Position numbers and translations under genes: made by a program. From Eustoma russellianum (Eukaryota; Streptophyta; Magnoliopsida; Gentianales; Gentianaceae), in the NCBI GenBank assembly GCA_036186865.1, contig AP025065.1:10294010-10358009 (forward strand): DNA of 64,000 bases, written 5' to 3'. The notes below the pieces were generated by a model. That model searched no databases and was not told the origin of the DNA. It was given only the letters and a program-made list of their open reading frames with translations. Positions 1 through 11,274 of this stretch are shown here, in pieces. Position 1 is the first letter of the stretch. Each line of letters begins with the position of its first letter.

Positions 1-2
1 CA

Positions 3-749
3 GAGAGAACCATACAGACATCAAAGGACATGTTGAGAGCTTGCGCCATCGACTTCAAGAGGAACTGGGACGGTATGATCAAGTTGATTGAGTTCTCCTA
101 CAACAACAGTCATCATAGCGTCATTGGCATGGCACCATTTGAGGCGCTCTATGGGCATAAGTGCATATCTCCTATCCATTTGGATGAAGTTGGAGAGCAT
201 GCTATTACTGGTCCAGAGCTGGTTGAGCAAACCAAAGAAAAGATAAAGTTGATTCAGGAAAGGCTTAAGGTTGCTCAAGATAGAAGTAAGAGCTGGGCTG
301 ACTCGAAGAGGTGTCCTTTGGAGTTTAATGTTGGAGAAAAGGTTTATCTAAAAGTATCGCCTACGAAGGGTGTTGCAAGAGTTGGTCTGAAGGACAAGCT
401 GAGGCCCCGGTACATTGGCCCTTATGAGGTGCTCGAAAGGATTGGTTCGTTAGCTTACCGTTTGGCGTTACCCCTAGTGCTAGCTCAAGTGCACAATGTA
501 TTCTATGTTTCTCAGTTGAGAAGGTACGTTCCGGATCTAAGTCATGTACTGGACGCACCACCTTGGAGGATCAGACCGGACACGTCATATGAAGAGACTC
601 CTGTTTGAATCGTAGACCGTAAAGATCAGGAACTGAGGAGGAGAATTATTCCCTATGTCAAGGTACAATGGAGCAATCACAAGGAGAACGAGGCGACTTG
701 AGAGCTGGAGGATCATATGCGCGAGCGCTACCCTGAACTCTTCGTCTAA
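3..749 (+). pseudogene. Ty3/gypsy integrase C-terminus with chromodomain-like tail (pol 3' end, broken)
   Basis: This is the end of a Ty3/gypsy polyprotein, entered mid-gene at the window edge. Translation from base 3 begins ERTIQTSKDMLRACAIDF and runs through the integrase core end (YNNSHHSVIGMAPFEALYGH), the GPY/F-type segment (RPRYIGPYEVLERIGSLAYRL) and VHNVFYVSQLRRYVPD. A weak chromodomain-like tail follows (VKVQWSNHKENEAT, then ELEDHMRERYPELF), ending at TAA 747-749. Two in-frame TGA codons interrupt it, at 606-608 (the family usually has a sense codon before IVDR) and at 699-701 (usually Trp before ELED). The family protein integrates element cDNA into chromatin. This copy cannot make a full tail without readthrough. 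The family assignment is firm; the exact chromovirus lineage is not assigned. Confidence 0.9.
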
Positions 750-828
750 GGTACGTGAGCCTCCTAGGACTCTACGATTAATTTACGTCAAGTTTCGAGG
801 ACGAAACTTTATGTAAGGTGGGTAGGAT
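750..828 (+). other. Ty3/gypsy 3' leader: conserved hairpin and polypurine tract
   Basis: Between the pol stop and the LTR lies a perfect inverted repeat, AAGTTTCG-AGGA-CGAAACTT, at 790-809. A purine-rich tract (AAGGTGGGTAGGA, about 815-827) follows and abuts the TGTTATAACC start of the LTR. The tract sits where plus-strand DNA priming occurs in LTR elements. The same hairpin and tract order recurs in two - strand elements at 7517-7553 and 55109-55146. Confidence 0.7.
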
Positions 829-2016
829 GTTATAACCGATTAAAAAAATGAAAATGAAATGAAAAGAGTGTAATGGTAATTAAAGTAATTAAATGAGATA
901 AAAGGATAAGGATTAAAAAAATAAATAATAATAAATAAAAAAATTAAAAGGACGTGAAGTGGGGGAGAAACTGCCTCCCCCAATTTTGGCAAATCAAACT
1001 TAAATGGCCAGGGGGGTTCGGCTGGGAGAATAACAGAAAAGAAAAAAAAGAGAAGTAGAAGAGACGCAGAGAAGTGAGCGGCAGCAGTGAGGAAGAAGGG
1101 AAAAGAAAGAGGAGAAGGAAGAAGAAGATAGAGGAAGAGAGAGAAGAAGAGGAAGTAAAGTAATCTTGTCTTTTACTGGGTGTTATTCAGTCAACAATCG
1201 AGGTAAGTGTCATTTTCCCCCTCCAATTGGTACAACCCTGGCATGCTTGAATTGTAATCTATGTGTTTTTGTTGTTTTCAATGTTGAAATTCATGATATG
1301 ATAGTCGTTCTGTGAAAGGCATGTTTATAGTTGACTGTTGAATGCGTATACTATTTTGCGTGCCTTGGATTTGATTTTAGGAAAAAATTTGATAACTAAA
1401 ATAAACATATCTTTAGTACATTCGGGGTTTTTAGTTTTGGTTTTGGCCTTAGAATAGGTTCCCATAAACTGAAAATAGGCAAAAATATAGATTGGAGTTG
1501 AAAAATGGTTGTCGGAGGCGGCCGGAGCGCTTCACGCACCGCTGGGAGGAGCCGCCCGTGGGCACTCACGCGCCTCCTGGTGCTTCTGGACACAAGAGCT
1601 GATTTAAAAAAATGATTAGGGTCGGCATGCAGCGCGCGCAGACCAGGCCAACGCTTAATGGGCCGCTAGCTGGCGGCTGCAGTCCAGCACATTTAACTGA
1701 TTAAATAAAAAAGGGGGGGCTGGCGGCTTAGTGGACTGGGCCAGCTGTTGTCGGCCCAATTAACCAGATAACAAAAAAAAGCTGGTATGGCAGGCCAGCC
1801 TTTAGCGGGCTAGACCTGTGCGTACGGATGGACCCGAGGCTGGCTAAAAATAAAAGGGCCAGCCAATTGCTAGGGTATTTAATTTTTGTTAATTTCTGCA
1901 ATTCTGAAATTTTCATAATTGTTAATTAATTAATTAAAAATAGAAATAATTACAGGAAAAATATAAATAAATATCAGAAAATTATAAATAAATTCCAGAA
2001 ATTATACAGTGCAGAA
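829..2016 (+). mobile_element. Ty3/gypsy 3' LTR, 5' portion
   Basis: The LTR begins TGTTATAACC directly after the polypurine tract. It holds an AT-rich stretch, then a purine-rich leader (1020-1160) and an AGGTAAGT splice-donor-like site at 1201-1208. A G+C-richer stretch lies at 1500-1830. The rest of the LTR is interrupted: homology passes into a SIRE-type LTR near 2017, and the gypsy LTR resumes only for its last 113 bp at 4545-4657. No gene is visible here; small open frames are not supported. Confidence 0.7.
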
Positions 2017-4544
2017 ATAATCGATCGATGTACATCGAACCCTCACTTCGATCGATCGATGTAGGTCAGAGACAAACTCTAAAACTTTCGGTGAGACATC
2101 GATCTCTCAACCTGAGCCACTTCGATCGATCGATGTCTAGGGTTTTTAGAAATATTTTTCTAAAAAGTGTTAAAATGGTTGTTTTCATTTGTATATGATT
2201 TATACATGTTCATTATGTGAATATTATGTGTTTTTGATAATTATAAATGACTTGTGACTAATGTGTCTTGGTAGTTTCTACAACTTCCAAAAAAGGCAAA
2301 ATTGGAATTTTGAGTTTTGTAGGAACATCATATGGTGAAAATATTTCAAGGGTGTATTCTTATACTATTTATCATGACAAAGGTGATATCATGATTATTT
2401 CTGACCATCCGGGTCATTTCTGGAGTTTTCTCATACCAGGGGCATTTTGGTCATTTCACCCCCGAGGGTATTTTTGATATTTTTACTCAAGTAATCTGTT
2501 GAGCATATTATTATCTTCATTCTGGAGCTGAGTTATTATTAATTTGAAGATAATATGGTGATTCTTTATTTTATTCTCTCACATGATGATATTATTGACT
2601 ATAGCTGGATATGTGACGATTTGAGATGTCACATTCTATTTTTTCTTGAAGACCCTCTTATATATAATATGAGAGCATATTTATCATCATTATTTAGAGA
2701 TATCAAAGGTGTTAAAGGTGTGAAAATGATCACAACATATAAGAAGAAATATTGATAATTTTAGTGTAACATGTTGACATAATCTTGTCAACTATTATCT
2801 ATTGATTTCTTCTTCAAAAATCTGAGTTGCTACACATATATATGTGCTCAAAAACGTGTGTTATACAGTTCGATATGGTGGTGTATTCATTTTATGGCTT
2901 GGTGACAAGTGGACCAATCAAAAAGGAGCAAGTTGGCAAAATTTGCCAACTTGGAAATATCCAAATGTAGCCAACGGCTACAAGGTGTTTTCATCAGATT
3001 TTTTGAATTCAAAAGAAGACTTCACATGTCCTATTCTTGTGCTTGGAATTGAGGGTATTTTGGTGATATTATCCTCTCTTATTATCTTTATTTTACAAAG
3101 GATAAATCAAGATTATTTTTGGAAAATTCAGCTTTTGTCCAACGGCTAGTGTAGGCTGAACATAGTGCAGATTTTTGTTTGAAATATTCAATCTCACATG
3201 CCTATTTTCAAGCCAAGAAGTTGAGGGTATAATGGAGGAATATGTCATCTTATCTTTCGGTATTATGTTCACATTTTCAAGACATTCCAAGGTGAAATTT
3301 TCGGCCAACAAGGTGATGTCCAATGTGGACCAATTATGTTGTCTTATTTTGCCAGGTGTACAAAGCCAACCAATGATGTGAAGACACTTGGACTTGATGA
3401 TGAAAATATGACACATGCGCATTCTTATCTCCAAGGCTCAATTCACACTATAAATAGAGGCAATGGTGAAGAAGATGAAACACACTTGAAGCTTACTTGA
3501 AAGCATTTGTTGAATTGTATAGCTATCATCTTCTTGTTGTTGTTCTTGTTCCATTCTTTGTAGCAAAGGTGTTCTTGTTGTTTTTGTTGAGCTACAAGCC
3601 TCTTGAGCTTCATTTGTAAAATATTGATTAGCCATTTCTATAAGGCTATATCAATAGGTGGTAGAGGTGTTGCAATTAAGTGTTGCATAGAAGGTGATTA
3701 TCCAAGTCTTGAATAGGGTTGGTGTATAACCCAATGATCAAGCTTGGTTCTTGTTGTAAGGTGATTCATTTCATAGTGAAATCCAAGTAAAGGTGTTCCT
3801 TGGGACTGGAGTAGGTCACATTGACCGAACCAGGATAAATTCTTGGTGTTCTTGTCTTGTTTCTGCATTTGTGCATTCTGCACGTTTTTACTGCAGGTTT
3901 CACACAACTTCTCATGTTTTGAAAAAATAGCTAAACACTTTCAAAATTTGTGATTTTTGGCAGAATTATAACTCAGACTGTTAGCTTTCATTTGCAACAA
4001 GAATCACTTGATTTGAGCAAGTGAAAGTTAGTCTTTCAGTCTTTGCAAGATAACTGCTCCAATCTTGTTGTAATCTGACCAGTTTTGAGAAAACTTAAAT
4101 TCTGTATTAATCAAGAATTGTTTAAGGTCAGGGCCTTTTGAAAACATCAAATACACATCCTGAGGAGTGTTTTGATATAAAGATCAACCTTTTTGGTTGA
4201 GTATTCAAAGAGAAACACGTTTTTCAAAATCAGCAACATTCTGTCCAATTCTGTCCAGATTGACCATCTGAATCTTTTTATTTGTTTGAAGCGTCAAACG
4301 TTCTTATTTTTGTCTTTTTTTTTGACAGAATCTTGTTAACACATTGAAGTTAAAATCTGGAAAGTTTCATAATTGTTCGAGTTATGTACATTTATTTTTG
4401 AATTTTTCAAAAACGGGTTCTGAATCTGAGGTGGTCTCAGATTCTGTTTTCAAAGGGGATTTTTACAAAGGGTAGTAGTGTAATTTCTGCTAACCACCAT
4501 TCACCCCCCTCTAGTGGTGTTTATTGCAGGTGTACGGTCTAACA
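2017..4544 (+). mobile_element. SIRE-type Ty1/copia LTR, 5'-truncated, nested in a gypsy LTR
   Basis: This matches 15100-17395 collinearly by eye: the palindromic CGATCGATCGATGT block, the TTTTCATTTG(C/T)ATATG phrase, the TAATGT(C/A)(T/C)CTTGG block, the CACACTATAAATAGA TATA-like box (3447-3461) and the terminal CTCTAGTGGTG...CTAACA at 4511-4544. The expected first roughly 200 bp, beginning TGTTGAGA, are absent, so no target duplication can be read. A hairpin GAATCTGAG-GTGGT-CTCAGATTC lies at 4422-4444. It is either a solo LTR that lost its left end or a product of recombination at the palindromes. Confidence 0.75.
2021..2136 (+). repeat. CGATCGATCG palindrome cluster in SIRE-type LTR
   Basis: Three copies of a TCGATCGATCGATGT-like motif lie at 2021-2032, 2045-2062 (ACTTCGATCGATCGATGT) and 2119-2136, with the phrase GACATCGATCTCTCA before the last. 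The same arrangement occurs at 14930-15173 and, with CG in place of TG, at 53823-54244 in a gypsy LTR. Confidence 0.8.
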
Positions 4545-5660
4545 ATTTCTACATCTTTTCGAACATGTTGGAAATAGATTCGACGTCTTGTATTCTCCTT
4601 AGCGAGATACGGCGGGTGCACTGTTCCGATGATAGAGTTCGGGAGCGGGACGCTACATACACACACATACAAATAAGACTTGAAATATCACATTTTCATA
4701 TCTTAACTTGTATACTATACATATATGTATTCATCAGGAATATTTAACTCATTTTCATTCAATCAAAGGCCTATGGCCGAAATTGTAGGTATATATATTT
4801 ACATATACATAATTCTTAAACATTCTATTTATATGTATTTATAATATAATATAAAAATCACTTTTGTTATAAAAGTTCTTTTAGAGCCTTTTGTATGTTC
4901 ATACAACTACATATAAATACATTTTTGTAACTTGTNNNNNNNNNNTTTTCAAAATCAGCAACATTCTGTCCAATTCTGTCCAGATTGACCATCTGAATCT
5001 TTTTATTTGTTTGAAGCGTCAAACGTTCTTATTTTTGTCTTTTTTTTTGACAGAATCTTGTTAACACATTGAAGTTAAAATCTGGAAAGTTTCATAATTG
5101 TTCGAGTTATGTACATTTATTTTTGAATTTTTCAAAAACGGGTTCTGAATCTGAGGTGGTCTCAGATTCTGTTTTCAAAGGGGATTTTTACAAAGGGTAG
5201 TAGTGTAATTTCTGCTAACCACCATTCACCCCCCTCTAGTGGTGTTTATTGCAGGTGTACGGTCTAACAATTTCTACATCTTTTCGAACATGTTGGAAAT
5301 AGATTCGACGTCTTGTATTCTCCTTAGCGAGATACGGCGGGTGCACTGTTCCGATGATAGAGTTCGGGAGCGGGACGCTACATACACACACATACAAATA
5401 AGACTTGAAATATCACATTTTCATATCTTAACTTGTATACTATACATATATGTATTCATCAGGAATATTTAACTCATTTTCATTCAATCAAAGGCCTATG
5501 GCCGAAATTGTAGGTATATATATTTACATATACATAATTCTTAAACATTCTATTTATATGTATTTATAATATAATATAAAAATCACTTTTGTTATAAAAG
5601 TTCTTTTAGAGCCTTTTGTATGTTCATACAACTACATATAAATACATTTTTGTAACTTGT
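4221..5660. repeat. 715-bp exact direct duplication on both sides of a 10-N gap (probable assembly artefact)
   Basis: Bases 4221-4935 reappear at 4946-5660, a shift of exactly 725 bases, with only the N run 4936-4945 between them. I see no differences between the copies. Each copy contains the end of the SIRE LTR, the gypsy LTR terminus and the start of the next LTR, so three unrelated boundaries are repeated together. That is what two contig ends from the same locus look like when overlapped but not merged; a real tandem duplication is less likely. Confidence 0.85.
4545..4657 (+). mobile_element. Ty3/gypsy LTR 3' terminus
   Basis: The segment includes CGACGTCTTGTATTCTCC, GGCGGGTGCACTG and the end GGGAGCGGGACGCTACA. 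It closely resembles the last 110 bp of the solo LTR ending at 36353 (GGCGGGTGCACTGAG...GGCGGGGCGCTACA). It therefore closes the LTR that started at 829. A second copy at 5270-5382 belongs to the gap-flanking duplication. Confidence 0.75.
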
Positions 5661-5733
5661 ACATATATATTTTATCAATAATAAATAAACTATTTTTTGA
5701 TATAAAAAAACCCTTGTTGGCCGTATATACATA

Positions 5734-5791
<58 letters not shown>

Positions 5792-5863
5792 CTTTATGCC
5801 TTATACATATATATGTTCACATCTGTAATAAAATTACTGTATTTCCAACTTTTATATATACTG

Positions 5864-5929
<66 letters not shown>

Positions 5930-7516
5930 ATACTATAATTTTAATTAAATACATATATATATATATAATATATTTTCACTTTATACATTATACCTATATA
6001 TAAACAATACCTAAAATAAAGCTATTTTTATTTCATAAAATAGATTATGTCCGTGTGTTTATTCTATATGTATACATACCTTTATATTTTTGTCAAGCTT
6101 GTATTTATATTATATATATGCTTATTTCATTTGAATTATACCTTTAGGTCCATTTTTAATCCATGGCCGTGTGTATACACCTATGTATATACATTTATAT
6201 TTTCTTCTCTTATGAACATAATATTACATATTCTTGAAACACAAATTTGAACATATATCATGGATGATCCTTTTTGTATGAACATATATATATATACACA
6301 CACACATACACACACACATATATATATATGTATATATATATATGTATATATATAGATCTTGGAAAATCCATGAAGGATCTAGGAAGAGTACTTGCCTTGG
6401 TTCACTTTTATTATCCTAAAAGTGGTGTTTCTTCACTTAGTTTGGAAGAAAATGTCTTCTTCCCTCTTCTTTGAAGCCACGGTTTTGAAAAGAAGAATAG
6501 TAGTGTTAGTGTGCAACTTATGAAGGTAAGAAGTTGAAGAAATTTAGTTTAGATCCATAGAGTTTCTTACCTTGTTCTTATTTATTCAAAGTCCTACAAC
6601 TTTCTTGAAACACCCTTGAATGATGGAGGCTTATGAAGCTTGATTTGGTTGATGTTGGTGCGAAGGAAAGAGAAGAAGAAACCCCCTTGTTCTTGAGAGT
6701 AACTCTCGGCCATGAAGGTAGAAAAAGGCTTGGAAGACTTGTTGTTTATTTGAAAAAGAAATAGAAGAAGTTGGGTTGAAGATGGAGAAAGTAATAGGAA
6801 GAAGAGAGGGTTACGGTTTGGGTTGTGAGGGAGGAGAGAAGAAGAAGGAATGATGATGATAGATGGAGAAAAGATGGAAGTAGTAAAAGTTGTAAGATGT
6901 GGAGTGTATGAATGGGTAAAGGATGAGAAGATTTTTCTCCTTTTGTCTTGAAATTTCAGTTGAACTGTGGAGGGGAGGGAAGATGACGTGAGGTGAGGGG
7001 GAGGGAAAAAGAAGAAGAAAAGTGTAATGGGTTTTGGTAGTATTAGGTGTAAAGGATGATGTGATGGATGTAAGAGAGGTGTAAGAAAGAAAAGTAGATG
7101 GGGACTTGTGGGAGGGGTAGGGGCGGCCATAGGGTCCTTTAGGGGAGGGGACAGTTTGTCTTTTGTGGAAGAAAATGTGATAATTGGGTAAAAGTGTGTA
7201 GTGTAATTATCGTAACGTGTATTTTTATTTAGTTTAATTTATACCTACTAACTTATGATGCTACCGACTAATTTATTTAAATTATATCGTAAGTTCGAAA
7301 CATTCGTTATCTAGTCCCGCCAAGTCTCGCTATATCCGTTAACTTATTGCTCGGTTATTTGTCTGACCGTTTCTAACCCGATATACAATGTCGATGTCTT
7401 TATTAATCCTAAATAAAAATTTAAATTCCATTGAAATTTTATCAACATCGCATTCGTGTTCTATTTTCCATCATCTTACTTAACTTTCCACTGACCCGAA
7501 AATGCGGGCTGTAACA
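4677..7516 (-). mobile_element. 3' LTR (partial) of a - strand Ty3/gypsy derivative
   Basis: Read on the - strand, the LTR starts TGTTACAGCCCGC at 7516. It matches the right LTR (12941 down to about 10885) almost base for base: pyrimidine-rich leader, splice-donor-like AAGGTAAG near 6566-6574, then AT-rich DNA with long (TA)n. The equivalent of 8605-10884 is missing. The match stops at a short (CA)n run next to the gypsy LTR end at 4657, and a 10-N gap plus duplication lies inside. A 178-residue open frame on this strand (6594-7130) is Phe/Pro/Ser-rich, low in complexity and lost in the other LTR, so I do not call it a gene. Confidence 0.8.
5738..5990. repeat. (TA)n microsatellites
   Basis: Two long TA runs (about 5738-5787 and 5866-5921) and shorter ones up to 5967 lie inside the LTR. 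A corresponding but shorter run is in the sister LTR at 11219-11270. Open frames rich in Ile and Tyr across these runs are translation of the repeat. Confidence 0.95.
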
Positions 7517-8604
7517 TTCTTCCCCCTTATAAAAAGTTTCGTCCTCGAAACTTAGGGGTTGTATCTTAATGATTTAAATACTTAGTTTCTAGCATCATTT
7601 CTTAATCGCCTGTGATTCAACTTAGTATTCACCGACTTAGGATAAAAATTTTCTTAAATTACTATTACCGTTTATCTTCTATTATTCCGCTTAGGTATTC
7701 TACAACCTCATATTTATGCGTTATACTTACTTCCGTACTTACTAATTTCATCCGCTAATCCTAATCCGGCTCAATCATATCAACTACGATTTAGTCATAC
7801 TTACTCAGATTCAACTTACGCTCACTAATTCCAACCAAATAATCCATGTCCTTCAAAATTCATAATTATCTTACGACTTATTATATCATTGCCTTTACTT
7901 GTATAATCATACTCTTATCACTATGAATTTAAGTTCCTAATGCGACTAATATCTTTGACCTACTCTGAACATTTCTATATTCATCGTCTTAACCCTTCTC
8001 ATACTATTTATGCAACGTATTTACCAAACTCTAACCACTATGATTCTTGTAAATTACTGCTTATAGTTTTACTACATATCATATCTTAATCAGTTTACGA
8101 AATTCTATCACTATCTCCAAATATCATCCCACATAGAGCTAAACATGAAATTGTAGAAATTACATTTTTTATGACTACTATGTTACTAACAGAAAAATAG
8201 AATTGAGGTATTCCGGTGATTTGCCCTATATAAATGTTGGAAAGCCTAACCGATCTACTTATATTCCATTGGTCTATACTCTCTGATTTCTCTTCAGCGA
8301 TACACTAAAGCCTTATCAGCTTTCCAAAGATCTTTCCTAGCGGGGAAATCACAACAAAAATTTCAAGAGGGAATGAGTTCTTTGACCACTGAGTGTTCTA
8401 CTGTCTAACTCTTAACTCTTTATGTCACAATTCATATATGCCTAATACCGCTCTCTTATTCTTATACTAAGGCCGTCACTTTCATCTAAGATAATTTCTT
8501 ACGTCTATGATCATTTCTTCAATTCTAAGATCACTTCTTAAATTCATGTTGTTGTTTACCTTATGTGTCTGCAATGGATCTAGAGCCTTTGTTCTGATAC
8601 CACT
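7517..8604 (-). mobile_element. Internal region of a non-autonomous Ty3/gypsy (LARD-like) element, no coding capacity
   Basis: This 1,088-bp stretch lies between the two LTRs. On the - strand it starts with a primer binding site (8591-8602) and ends with the hairpin AAGTTTCG-AGGA-CGAAACTT (7534-7553) and a polypurine tract (7517-7530). I find no gag, protease, reverse transcriptase or integrase in any frame. It would depend on proteins from another element. Everything needed in cis for reverse transcription appears to be present. Confidence 0.75.
8591..8602 (-). other. Primer binding site (tRNA-iMet type)
   Basis: The - strand reads TGGTATCAGAAC three bases after the LTR end ...GGGGAGCTACA. 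TGGTATCAGAGC is the common plant initiator-Met primer site; this copy differs at one base. The gap of a few bases between LTR and primer site is usual in plant LTR elements. Confidence 0.75.
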
Positions 8605-9967
8605 TGTAGCTCCCCGCCCAAAACTAGGGTTCCAACACGATGCATCCGCCGTACTCCACTACGCGAAGTACAAGGCGTCGATACTATACATGTGCATGTC
8701 GACATGAATAATGAATCGATAAGCAGAAGCAACATAATATAAACAAATCATCATCGACATGCAATGCACTACATCATAATCTGTACAAGTTATAATGTAC
8801 AGAATACTGAAATCTTCTGAAATACATCATAAACCAAGACCTAACGCCTTCGAAGAAATTCTCTGGGTATGTTTCTTCATTATCCTCAACAAGCCTGTAC
8901 AGTGATACCTGTTATCTGGAAAGTGATAAATAAGGCAAGTATGAGCTATAGCCAACTTTTAATCGCTCAGCAAGTAGTCCTACTAGATACGTCATGTGGA
9001 TCATACATGTGAAGACGAAGTAAAAAAATAATGGTAATCATAATATTGAAAATAATAAAATACGTCTTCAGTTGCAATAAAGAAAATAACAAAGTAGTAA
9101 ATGAATCGCGGTAACACGAATATCTCTGTCCGGTATTCCTGTATACTGTCAAGTTCTAGTTAGTGCTACTATCATGTATATCCACCCTTAGGGTTCTAAT
9201 CCCAGTCTAATATCTCATCGTCTTATAATCTTATCATCCAAGTAACATAAATCCATATACGAGTCATGTAAATGTGATGTCATACTATGCGGTATCTTTA
9301 AAATGATGTAAAAATGCACGGTAAATCATGTCAAAATATCTGTAAATCTGTAACATTTTAAAACATAACTTTTCTGTAAAACATGTCATTTTTATACGTT
9401 AACGGTAAACGGTAACGGTAACGGTAAATCGGTATGCCAGTGATCCTTTGTCCGTCAACAAAGAATACACACAAGCTTGTATGCCCATGACATCAATCCC
9501 CTGGGATTCCGATATCTTGCGGCGCTCCAAACGGTAACATACTGTATGCCTCATAACACCAACCACCTCAGTTCAAATGTTATGACGGCGCACCTCTGAA
9601 CAAATAAATGCAGTAACATAACATGACATATCCGACAATAAATTTTTCAAAACATGTATAAGATACAACATGTATGCAAATGAATCCGTTTCAAATCCAT
9701 ATCTCATACATAAATACTCCGATCATATTTCTGTCATCATATTCTTAAAGTCACTACATATCCTCTTAATCTATAACTGAAATCATTAACTTTCCCTCTT
9801 CTACTTAACATAAAAGTCAAACTCTAATTTCCCATAATAATCCATATTCTTTCATAGTTCATATAAATAAACTAAAGTAACCATGTCTTTATCATGTCTT
9901 ATATTCTATCTCTATTCTTTATAACCTGTATAAAATGATTTGTTCCTATCATCATATTCTTAAACCA

Positions 9968-9969
<2 letters not shown>

Positions 9970-10019
<50 letters not shown>

Positions 10020-10105
10020 ATATATATATATATATGTATGTACATATATATATATGTATATATATATATATGTATATATATATACAGACACACACACACA
10101 CACAC
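9970..10105. repeat. (TA)n / (TATG)n / (CA)n microsatellite block
   Basis: A run of TA with ATGTATG interruptions (9972-10084) is followed by (CA)n at 10087-10105, inside the long LTR. Open frames on both strands here are repeat translations. Confidence 0.95.
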
Positions 10106-11217
10106 TTAACTCAATACTTAAGTCATGATAATCACCATCCGTTTCTCTTTTCTACCCCTCGGCCAATCTGGCTACTTTCATACAATTTCTATTCCACAAC
10201 ATATTCTTAACATATCCATCTTACACTTAAGTAAAAGAAATCAAAAATCCAAATTTTCTATACTATTCGATATCCTTTCATATCTCTTATCAATACTCAT
10301 AACTTAACCATATCCTTTATCATACTTTATATTATAAAACGTATATCAAATGACTTATCCTTGTACAAATACATATATAAACCGTGTATGAACATATAAA
10401 AGCAAAACATGGTTTCAAACCCTACTTTAATATACTTATATATATAACTTCATGTTTCATGTACTAAAATGCAAAGTAATCTTATTTCTTATAATACTAT
10501 ATTCTCTATTGCTTTTTTACATATATGTACCTTTTATGACATAAAACTTAGTCACTTTCATGTCTTAACATACATACATATACAAAATCTATATTTAAAC
10601 TTTATTACCAATAAGTAGCCCTTTGGCCGAAATTATCTTACATATACATATACTTGTACAAATTCCATACACTTTAACATACATAAATCCATAACACTTG
10701 AAATACCCTTTTTTCATATCTTAACTTATATATTATACATATATGTACTCATAAATTGTATTTAATCATTTTTCATCAAATAAAAAGGACATGGCCAATC
10801 TTTAGCATATCTATATATATACTTCTATAAACTTTATACACTTTACACACACACACACACATATACACATATATATATATAAGACTTGAAATATCACATT
10901 TTCATATCTTAACTTGTATACTATACATATATGTATTCATCATGAATATTTAACTCATTTTCATTCAATCAAAGGCCTATGGCCGAATTTGTAGGTATAT
11001 GTATTTACATATACATAATTCTTAAACATTGTATTTATATGTATTAATAATATAATATAAAAATCACTTTTGTTATAAAAATTCTTTTAGAGCCTTTTGT
11101 ATATTCATACAACTACATATAAATACATTTTAGTAACTTGTACATATATATTTTATCAATAATAAATAAAACTATTTTTTGCTATAAAAAAAACCCTTGT
11201 TGGCCTATGTACATATA

Positions 11218-11218
<1 letters not shown>

Positions 11219-11271
<53 letters not shown>
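11219..11271. repeat. (TA)n microsatellite
   Basis: An uninterrupted TA run inside the LTR, at the position corresponding to the runs at 5738-5787. Confidence 0.95.

Positions 11272-11274
<3 letters not shown>

Noticed and set aside
5592..5938. Ile/Tyr-rich open frames on both strands
   Set aside because: Translations of (TA)n microsatellite, also seen at 9899-10210 and 11197-11409.
6594..7130. 178-codon - strand open frame as a protein gene
   Set aside because: Low-complexity Phe/Pro/Ser translation of a pyrimidine-rich LTR leader; the start codon is lost in the sister LTR (ATA near 12540).
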